64,000 nucleotides of DNA, taken from positions 52,499,501 to 52,563,500 of the forward strand of contig CM065378.1 of the NCBI GenBank assembly GCA_033060915.1, in the 5' to 3' direction. The translations under genes and the position numbers were made by a program. Shown piece by piece: positions 55,315 through 64,000 of the stretch (positions within the stretch are counted from its first letter, which is position 1; each line of letters opens with the position of its first letter). Source of the stretch: Euryodendron excelsum. Lineage: Eukaryota > Streptophyta > Magnoliopsida > Ericales > Pentaphylacaceae. The notes below the pieces were generated by a model that was not told the DNA's origin, searched no databases, and saw only the letters and a program-made list of their open reading frames with translations.

Positions 55315-56079
55315 CATCATATGATCTTTGAATTGACCATGAGATACTACTTGAAATTTAAAACTTTCCAAAAAGGCAAAAATCTCTTTCCAATACTGGT
55401 ATACACTGCATCCATATGACATATGCTTATGCAGCATTACCTATACCATTATTAAGACATATTTAGGCGTGGCAATATTGTCAAAATCTTAAGAAAAAAT
55501 GGAAGGGTGCCATAGCATCTAAACTTTTTATCTCAAAACCTGTTGGGGAAATGAACTGAGAAAAAATACTAAATTTTCAATGCTTAAATGCACCATTGTG
55601 AAGATTAAGAGTCACAAAAGTCTAATGGTTGGAGTGAATAGCTAAGCCAACATATCATCCACCAAGTCAGTCTGCTAATCATAGATTTTGCACCTGAATA
55701 TTGGAGACTGATCTACACCGTCCTCCAACTAGATTACTGGAGTTTCATTTCAGAGAGCAAACACCTTATAATCTTGGAATTGCCTGTAAGGTGGTATTAT
55801 TGCACCCAACCTAAATTGAAACTCTTTCTCAATTTTACCCAGCAAGAGTTTCGCACTTCTCCATAAAGGGGAAAATTCTGGCCAGTACCTTTCCTAAACT
55901 GCAAACTATATGATATGAATCATTGTCCATGTGACTAACACAAGCATTCACAGATATCCACCAATATGCTTTTCTAAACTGCAAACTATATGATATGAAT
56001 CATTGTCCAGGTGACTAACACAAGCATTCACAAGAAATATCCACCAATATGCTTTTCTGATATATTTTGTTGTTCTTAC
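55315..56079. other. Probable host intron with a local duplication
   Basis: No gene is seen. An 80-bp tandem duplication at about 55891-56050 shares CTAAACTGCAAACTATATGA and CACAAGCATTCACA. Confidence 0.5.
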
Positions 56080-56236
56080 CTCCAAAAATAAACCACATAT
56101 CTTGAAAAGCATTCTTTAAATAAACCAAAAGGCGCATCTCAAATGCTTTCTTAATAAAATCGAGAAAACCAGCTGGAGGTAAATTCATATTCTCCAGCCC
56201 ATAAATTTCCGTAAAGATGTTCAATCCAGGATGCAA
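56080..56236 (-). CDS. Candidate 157-nt host exon
   Basis: The minus strand gives an acceptor (TTCCAGCCTTAG) and a strong donor (GGAGGTAAGAAC) around 52 open codons, including LNIFTEIYGLENMNLPPAGF and KKAFEMRLLVYLKNAFQDMW. The hydrophobic, helix-like text looks like a real protein interior, perhaps of a large helical-repeat protein. I do not recognise it. Confidence 0.5.
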
Positions 56237-56732
56237 CTAAGGCTGGAATGGTTAAGCAGAGTGAGACAATAGGGTTAAATACCAATCAACTGCTCGAATT
56301 CGACTAAAGCTATTCATGTAACAAGTGTACCAAATATCTTTTTCCAAGACTAAAAGTAAACCATGTGTAAGAATTTTGTCAACATTTCATATAAATACAA
56401 AGAGATTCCTACGGACAACTATTCTTATTTTTTTCCACACCAATGACAACAGAAAAAAAAAAGAGATATAAAAAACAATACAACCTTATCAATCACTAAC
56501 TTCCAATCATACCAACACATCGATGTGGCTTGTCAATCAACTTAATAGTTTAGCCCTTAAATCCTCCACTTTCTTTTTTTCTATTGTATGACAGGTTGAA
56601 GAGCAGTAACCAAAACCACTTGTCACTAACAAGGAATTTTCCAAAAGATAAGTACTTGAGTGCCGACATATAATGACAATATATGCAAAATGTTGAGTTT
56701 GATTTGACATCTATTACACTCATGTTAACCAT

Positions 56733-56894
56733 ATTCATAAAACCACGTAGCCATGAGTGTTCGAAGCTAATATCCTCGACAAGTAATCATCTCAATGTTT
56801 GAAGTTTAGCCTGGCCAACAGAAGGCATGAAATTCTCACAAAATGATCGAACTAGTCTTATTAGGATACAAAGGATGTCTTCCTTAAACTGCCT
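56733..56894 (-). pseudogene. Candidate host exon with an in-frame TGA
   Basis: After an acceptor (TTTTTAGTTTGTAG) the minus strand reads RQFKEDILCILIRLVRSFCE and PSVGQAKLQTLR, then TGA, then LLVEDISFEHSWLRGFMNMV before a possible GTTAAC donor. Protein-like text on both sides of the TGA suggests a mutated CGA or TGG codon, or a missed splice. The gene may therefore be decayed. Unrecognised. Confidence 0.35.
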
Positions 56895-57111
56895 CTACAA
56901 ACTAAAAAGTAAAAGGATAGAAAATACAAAGTAAGAAAGAAGAATTAATGTGCCTGCAAGCTTCAGCAGAAGTTGCTTCACTGTGTTGGAAACTTCTGTA
57001 TTGGCTCAAGAATTATTAGTTCCCAATCATATGAAAGTATCTTGTTGGCAACGTACCTAGAGATTTTATTAATGTTTGAACGAGAGCAACAACTCATATT
57101 AGATCCCTTAC

Positions 57112-57244
57112 CACTCCCCATAGGTGCCCAGAGTCACCGCTTAAGGTAATAATATCCTCAGGGAAGTTTCCTTTGGCTTCAAAGAGCAATCTCTGTCTAG
57201 AATGGATAAGACCATCAACATGATGTAACTGACATTTATAATTG
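57112..57244 (-). CDS. Candidate 133-nt host exon
   Basis: On the minus strand the acceptor AATAGTTTTTAG and donor GAGTGGTAAGGG bracket 44 open codons with LHHVDGLIHSRQRLLFEAKG and NFPEDIITLSGDSGHLWGV, ending in phase 0. Length, phase and composition strongly suggest a genuine exon. It is the most upstream piece of this minus-strand host gene that I can see; the LINE begins about 65 bp beyond it. Not recognised. Confidence 0.5.
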
Positions 57245-57309
57245 CTAAAAACTATTATAGGTTCATTCTAAGTAGGCTTGATAAGTCTGGAGTAGGCTTG
57301 ATAGTTTCA

Positions 57310-59600
57310 TTCTAATAGAGATTGGATGGATAAATTCGTTGTTCAGTTCTTTTGACAGATGAAAGTCAGGATTGGGGGTCCCAAATCATTCAAAGTGTTT
57401 AATGTATGGTTTAAATGTAAGTCCTTCTCTAAGCTCTTACAAGACAGCTGGTCTTCCTCAAACATAATAGGATGGGCAGCTTTTGTTTTAGCCAGAAAAC
57501 TACAAATTCTAAAATCTAAGATCAAAGATTGGAGTAAAGAGAAAGTGTGTGCATGGAATAAAAAATCAAAGGCTATAGAAGAGGAACTCCATCAGTCAGA
57601 TTTATTAGGTGAGCAAAAGTCCTCAACTGATAAAATTCATAAGGTAAGAGTTCTAAAACAAAAATTATGGCATTGCTACTTGAGAGAGGAGTCAGTGAAC
57701 AGACAAAAGTCAATGATGCTTTGGCTCAAGCTGGGTAACAGAAACACCAAGTATTTTTAGTCTACAATGAAGGCCAGATTCAGGAGAAATTTTATAAGTC
57801 AACTGTTGGTAAATGAAATGATCATAACTAGTCCAACTTCAATCAAAGAAGACATCTTCAATCATTTCAAAAACATTTTCAATGAAGATCTTAATGAGAG
57901 GCCAAGTGTTGAAGGTGAAGTCCAAAGAAAATTAAGCCAGAAAGAGCAACTAGACCTGGAAGCAAAGTTTAACGCACATGAAGTCAAACAGGTTATTGAT
58001 AGCTCCAATGGGAACAAATCTCTTAGTCCAGATGGATTCAACCTCCATTTCAAGAAGAAGTACTGGGATGTTTTAAAGGGTGATTTACTTAGCTTGATGG
58101 AGGAATTCTTCAAGAATGGAAAGTTGCGTAAAGGTATTAACTCATCCTTTATAACTCTCATACCCAAATTAGATAGCCCTGCGTCTTTGTCAAATTATTG
58201 GCCTATTTCACTGATATTTTCTGCCTATAAGATTTTGTCAAAAATACTGTCTAATATATTGAGCAAAGTAATGGAAGGGATTATTAGTAAAAATCAAACT
58301 GCCTTTGTCAAAGGAAGGCAAATACTAGATGGGTCCTTGATTGCAAATGAGTTCATAGAAGATTGGAAGAGGAACGATAACAAAGGACTGATAATCAAAT
58401 TGGATTTTGAAAAGGTTTTCGATAACGTGAATTAGGGGTTCCTGCTCCAAAAGATGAAAAAGATGGGATTGGGAGACAAGTAGTGCAATTGGATTAAGGA
58501 ATGTTTGTCCTCAACATGGACTTCCATTCTTGTCAATGGCTCCCCATCAAAAGATTTTAGAATGCTTAAAAGCCTTAGGCAAGGAGATCCCCTATCCCCT
58601 TTCAGTTTCATTATTGTTGCTGAGGGTTTAAATGTTCTTCTCTCTAGAGCAAGATCTATAGGTCTTATCAAAGGATACTCAAGGGATCCAACAAGAGAAG
58701 CAAGCCATGCAGCACAAACAAGTCATGATGGTATCTTCATAACTCACCTCCAGTTTGTTGATGACACTTTGATCTTCAGCCTTGTAGACCTAGAGGAATT
58801 GAAAACTCTTAACATAATAATAGGTGCTTCGAACTCTATTCTGGCCTTAGAATTAACTTCAAAAAATCAGTTGTCAGTGAAATTGGTGTTGAAAAAGACT
58901 TCCTTTCAAGGGCAAAAGAGATTCTCAATTGCAAATCTCAAAATCTCCCTTTATCTTATCTTGGCCTTTCCATAGGAGTAAATCCTAGGTTGTCCAGTAG
59001 CTAGTCTGGGGTTGTAAATAACATCAAAGCAAAACTTGCTATGTGGAAAAGGAGGCATCTATCCATTGGGGGCAGATTAACTCTTATCAAATCCACCCTA
59101 GCAAGTTTTCCAATCTATTACCTTTCATTGTTTAGAGCTCCCATAAAGGTGTGTAACGAAATTGACAAGCTTCAGAGTAGATTCCTATGGGGTAATCAGA
59201 TTGGAAAATAGGGATACATTGTGTCAGCTAGAGAAAATTTTCAAGAAGCAAATAGAATGGAGGATTAGGCTTGATCCCTATTAGAGTCATGAACATGGCA
59301 TTGTTAGCAAAATGGTAGTGGAGATATGCTAAGAAAAGAGATGCCTTGTGGAGAAAAGCCATATGTTTTAAATATTATTGGTCTGATTCAAGATGGTTCT
59401 TCCCCCAAGATGCGGATCCTAAGTTTTCAAGCTTGTTGAAAGACATCACAATGGCCAAGGAAGATCACTGCCATTCATGAGCATTCTTAAGTGCCACCTC
59501 AAAATCTCTATTGGCTTTGGAAGCTTAACTTCTTTCTGGGAGGATCCTTGGGTAGATGGGTTAGTGCTAAAAGATCAATTCCTCAAGCTGTTATATTTAT
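57310..59600 (+). pseudogene. LINE (L1-type) reverse transcriptase fragment
   Basis: The fragment starts within the endonuclease-RT linker (GGPKSFKVFNVWFKCKSF), so the 5' part with the endonuclease is missing. RT text follows: SLSPDGFNLHFKKKYWDVL, SFITLIPKLDSPASLSNYW, TAFVKGRQILDGSLIANEF, IIKLDFEKVFDNVN, SLRQGDPLSPFSFIIVAEGL and the catalytic FVDDTLIF, then MWKRRHLSIGGRLTLIKS and SFWEDPWVDGLVLKDQF. Many stops and at least three frameshifts occur. It breaks off at 59600 where the family-L LTR begins; the 3' remainder would lie beyond the window. LINEs copy their RNA at a nicked target. Confidence 0.9.
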
Positions 59601-60539
59601 TGTCGCGCCCAGATTTTTTGCACTCGAGGAATACTCACACAAGCAGGAAAAATATTGTACTCTCTCGTTAGAACTCACCCTCCTAGAAGAATGAGTGTGA
59701 CTAGGTTTGAATTGAAAATAGATTTAAATAAAGGGCTTTTGAAAAAAGATTCGGAGTCGCCACCTAACTTGATTAAGATGAGTTAGGTCACCTAAAAACT
59801 AATAATAATCCAAAGACTACACTTAGGGTTTTTGAAAAACGATTTTGAAAATATCTCCTCAAGAGAGGGTTTTTAAGAAGACATGTTGTTTGGCAACCTT
59901 TAGAAAAATATTTAGCCCTTTTTTGAAAAAAAAACTCCATTTTGGTCTATGAAAATAGTGATTCAGATTCGGAGGTTGGTTACGTATAGGAAAGACGTAC
60001 TAAGCCATCACCCTACCCTGCCCTTTCAGTACCTACATGTCAATCTACCCTAGAGTTACCTATGAGAGTCTTCAACTAACTATTGTTCAATCCTATTTAC
60101 TTTATAAAATAATGTCTAAAAAAACATGATGCATGATATGCAAGTGCAAGAAAAGAGAGTTGATTTGGAAATAGATTTGAAAAGAAAATTTTGATTTGAT
60201 TTTAGAAGAAAGATTTAAAAGGATAGATTTGAAATTGGAAAGTTGAAAAAATTAGAAATAGAGATTTGGAAACAGAAATTTGAAATTGAAAGTTTGAAAA
60301 TAGATTGAAGATTTGAAAAGATTGTGGAATTTGTGATTTGAAAAATATAGAGGAATTTGAAATTTGAAAGAAGTTGTGACCGCGCCCATAAGGGTTGCCT
60401 ACGTATCCTTTTGGAGGAATCAGGTCAATCATAGTTCGGACAAGAGTCCGATTGAAAATAGAAGAGTTGATTTGGAAAAGAGATTGTATTGAAAATTGGA
60501 TTGGAAGATTGAGAGATTGAACTTTGATTGGAAGATTTG

Positions 60540-61330
60540 AAAAGACTTGACTTTGGAAAACTTAGTTTTAGGAAACTTAGACTTAGGAAAGAGAGAATTT
60601 AGAAAGGACTTGGGACTAAGAAAGATTGGACTCGAACGTTGGACGTTGAAGATTGGATTGAATTTAGGAAAGATTCGAATTAGGAAAGGTCCAATTTAGG
60701 AAAGTTTCGAATTAGGAAAGTTTGAACTTAGGAAAGTTTTGGAATTAGGAAAGTTTCAACTTAGAAAAGTTTCGAATTTGGAATGTTTCAACTTAGGAAA
60801 GTTTTGGAATTAGGAAAGTTTTTAGAATTTGGAATGTTTTGAAATAGGGAAGTTTTGAAAGTTGGAAAGTTTAGAGAACAAGAAAGTTTTGAGTTTAGAA
60901 AGTTTTGAAATTTGGAAAGATTTGAAATTTAGAAAGTTTGGAAGTTTAGAAAAATTTAATTTAAGAAAATTTTGAATTTAGAAAGCTTTGAATTTGAAAA
61001 TATTTGAAATTTAGAAAGTTTAAGATTTAGAAAGTTTTAGAGTTTTGGAAGATCTCGAGATTAGGAAAGGTTTAAGTTTAAGAAAGATTTAAAAATTTAG
61101 ATTTGGAAAGTTTAGATTTGAAAGGGTTGAATTAGGAAAGATGTGGAAGTTGAAAGTTTTAGGAAACTTATGGTTTAGGAAGGTAGGAAATTAGGAAAGA
61201 TTTAAATTTTGAGTTTTAAAATTTAGAAAAGATTGTTATGTTCAAGTTTTGGAAACTTAAGATTTAGGAATGTGGAAGATTAGGAAGGAGTTGAATTAGG
61301 AAAGATTTAGACTAGAAAGGGTTAAAATTC
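60540..61330. repeat. Degenerate GGAAAGTTT short-period tract
   Basis: For about 800 bp the plus strand repeats variants of TTAGGAAAGTTTTGAA with a period of roughly 15-20 bp. The strand is strongly purine/T-biased with very little C. Confidence 0.75.
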
Positions 61331-63230
61331 CTATTTCCTAAAACAAGGGATTAGATTTTGTTTCTAAAAGAGAAGATTTGATTTTGTTTCAAAAAACGGA
61401 GGATTGGATCTAGTTTCCTAAATGAGAAGATTGGATTCGGACAAGGATTTGGAAAGGAGAAGTTTTAGAAACCCTAGATTTGGAGGACTATAGTTTTGAC
61501 ATAGAAAAGAGGTTTTTAGAAACCTAATTTTGATGTAGAAAATAGGAGTTTTTGGAGACCTAGGTTTGGGGCAAGATTGAAAATCATGTTTTTGGAAAGA
61601 AAATCAAGGTTTCCTAATTGTTAGCACTAAAGCTTGACTTGGGCTCTAAGGAAAGAGATTTTTGGAAAGTGTGTTTTTTAGAAACGAAGATTTTTAAAAG
61701 GAAATCCTAGAAAGGAGTTTCTAAAGGGAAGATTTTAGAAAGAGAGTTTTTGGAAGGATTTTTGGTAGAGGATTGTTGGAGAGAGTTTTTGGAAATATTT
61801 TTAGGGAGCGTTTTTAGAAAGTGGATTTTGGGGAGAGGATTTTGAAAATGAGTTGAAAAAGGGAGTTTTGAAAAATAGATTTTTGAGGAGAGTTTTTGAA
61901 AACAACTTTGGAAAGGAGAGTTTTAGGAAAGTACGTTGAAAGAGGAGGTTTTAGGAAAAGAGATTTTTGAAAATAGAGTTTTTAAAAAGTATAAAAATGT
62001 CACACTTTCCTAAAGCGACTCTAACCATAAGAAGGCTAGAACCACTTTAGGAAAGTGGTTTTGAAAATAACAAAGGTTTGAAAATATGGATCATGAAAGT
62101 CACTTTTAAATGTAACACTTTCCTAAAGCAACCCTAGCCATGGAAAAGCTAGAATCACCCTAAGATTGTGATTTTGAAAACATGTTTTGAAAAAGGAGAT
62201 TTTGATGCAATTTTGAAGACAAGTTTAATGCAAGCTTTGAAAACGAGGTTGAAAACGGTTTTCGGAAGATGCAAGATCATGATATGCACAATGCAAATTT
62301 GGAGTCGTGAACATACAAGGTTAAGGCTTCACTATATAATCAAGGGGACCGAACCCACGTGGTCTCCGGTTAGCCTAAAGGAGAGCCCCCGACACGGTGA
62401 CCCTCCAATAGTCTAATCCTACACATAGACCGGGAGTCTCCTTGTTTCAAGTATGCAAAGAAAAGGGGGGAAAGAGATGAGAGATTAAAATAGAGAAAAC
62501 CCAAGTGGGTTAGGAGAGAGAAAAGAGAGGGGGGTGTGCAGAAACATAAAACGAAAGCCTACCTTGTGTCTTGTTTATTTTGCACACCTTACTTTTCTTC
62601 GGTCTTTGCTTCACTTCAATCTTGATCTTCAAGGGCTCGTCTTCGGTCTTCCAATCTTCGTAGTTACAGCAATTAAAGTCTTCAATGGAGGGTTGGAGGC
62701 TAGTGTATAAGTGTATAGGGGTGTGTATAAGTGTATATGAGGTTTAGGGTTTATGTATGGAGGCTACGGTTTGGAAAACCTAGGGAGGCTAGGGTTTTGG
62801 GAGTGTACAAACTCTGTATATCAAATATTGGTGTTTTTAGATTAAGTTTACGGACCCCTTTCACGCTGGAGGAGTCTTTGTATTTATAGAGGTGGGACAA
62901 ACCTAGCGCCTGTTGCTGTGGCGCTAGGGCAAAATTCCTCCTGGCGCTACTCCAAGCCAATTCTTGGTTTGGCGCCAGCCAGTTAGGAAAGTATTTAGGT
63001 CTGCAAGTAACGTATCTTTAACTAGATTTGGGCGCCTGTACTAGTGACTACCATACAATTTTCAGCCTAGCTTCACTATGAGTGACTCTGAAAAGTCCAA
63101 GAATGATTTGAAGAGGCCGGGAATGACCCGGAAGGCCAGAAAAGAGCAAGAACACTTAAAATAGTGTCCCGGAGGTATTTGACTTGAAAATTGAGGATAG
63201 GATGTGTCGAAGGGGTTGACCGAGCCTTTA

Positions 63231-63690
63231 GGGGCAAAACGGTCAATCGGATCGGGAAGTTGCCGGGACGAACTCGGACTGTCCTGGAAGAAGACTTGAG
63301 ACTTGGAAACATTATTCAGAATGTTCCCCAAGGTTGCCAGTTTGATTCCCAAAGCCGGTGTGATCGAAAAAGGGAACTAGCCCACCAGGGGCAAAACGGT
63401 CATTTTATACTGGGTTTGCCGGAACTAACTCAGAATGATCCGAAAAGACAAAGAAAGGTTAAGGATACTATAAGAAGCAATCTCAGGAAGTAACCAGTTT
63501 GATACCTAGAGGAAAAGGTGATCGGCCCTTCAGGGGCAAAACGGTCATTTTATATCGGGTTTGCCGGAATTGACTCGGACTGATCCGGGAAGGCAGAGGA
63601 AGGTCGGGAATACTATAAAAAGTATTCTCGGGAGGTTACCGGTTTGATACCCTGGGCGTTCGGATGCCTAGGAGCGAAATGGTCATCTTG
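63231..63690. repeat. About 145-bp tandem repeat in family L
   Basis: GGGGCAAAACGGTCA starts at 63231, 63388 and 63533, with a weaker fourth start near 63669. Each unit continues with TTTGCCGGAA and CTCGGACTG-like text. Similar phrases (GGGCAAAATGGTCATTTT near 37950) occur in the solo LTR. Confidence 0.7.
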
Positions 63691-64000
63691 ACTGGAAAGT
63701 CTTGGAAAAGGCTCAAGAGGCAGTTTGGTCATTTTTCACCGAAGTGGGCTAGCAGGCACCGGTGTTGACCTGAGTTTTGAGTGTTTCTGCCACTCTGATG
63801 GTGGTCGTTGTGACACAGGGGTTTGTTGGCAATTCCCTATATTGACCTGTTTGCGAGTATTTTCACTACTTTGACGTTTCACGATCATTCCCGAGATTGC
63901 CTGATCTCGGAAAGTTGCCAAAGGGGACTTAGCGCCTGAGAAGTCAAATTTCTCGAAAGGCGTGCCTAAATGGACATTTCTACATTGACGGGCTAGTAGG

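Larger units (their letters stand above)
59601..64000. mobile_element. Family-L LTR copy 3, running off the window
   Basis: The copy begins TGTCGCGCCCAGATTTTTTG inside the LINE and shares blocks with the solo LTR at 33989: the GGAGTCGCCACCTAACTTGA block (59753), the GGTTGCCTACGTATC block (about 60392) and a TATTTATAG motif near 62880. At least 4.4 kb is present without an end, so it may be an LTR or the start of a full element. No coding region was found. The left flank is TTTAT. Confidence 0.75.

Overview
This 64-kb window is eukaryotic nuclear DNA from a flowering plant, probably a dicot with a repeat-rich genome. Evidence: GT-AG introns, tRNA-iMet and Asp-type retrotransposon primer sites, plant Ty1/copia, Ty3/gypsy (Tat and Athila-like), LINE, hAT, MULE and PIF-like elements, and no bacterial-style operons. 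Nearly all of it is transposable elements. The only host-gene traces are a few short exons, mostly minus strand, that I cannot name. No coding element is intact.

Layout, left to right. 1-878: end of a long-LTR element (family L), inverted. 2538-6727: minus-strand LTR element with huge LTRs and a 336-bp interior, exact 5-bp target duplication (TSD). 6999-17642: Ty1/copia element 'A' (gag-protease-integrase-RT-RNase H, decayed), split inside the RT region by copia-type element 'B' (10625-16412, exact TSD AAAAT), which has gag but no pol. About 17.7-19.9 kb: probable host sequence with one candidate last exon. 19871-22436: decayed PIF/Harbinger-like transposon.

22800-42600 is a nested stack inside one copia LTR ('D', related to B). 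A 7.5-kb hAT element 'E' (23216-30705) sits in D and itself holds a MULE-type element (28587-30133, exact 9-bp TSD) and a possible solo LTR. An Athila-like minus-strand element 'C' (30923-42342, exact TSD TCAAT) also sits in D and holds a 4.4-kb family-L solo LTR (33989-38406).

42640-43566: 3' end of another LTR element whose LTR carries two perfect heat-shock elements. 44097-54352: the best-preserved element, a minus-strand Ty3/gypsy Tat-type element 'F' (586-bp LTRs, exact TSD GCTAC) with gag-protease-RT-RNase H-second RNase H-integrase, a spliced antisense gene on the plus strand, and a palindromic minisatellite between the two converging coding regions. 54.4-57.3 kb: probable host introns and exons (minus strand), with a 507-bp non-autonomous relative of hAT E. 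57310-59600: LINE fragment, cut by a third family-L LTR that runs from 59601 to the window end.

The elements do not form a functional pathway; they record successive insertions. Target duplications, primer-binding sites and polypurine tracts fix most boundaries independently of protein similarity. Family names rest on recalled motifs, not on searches.
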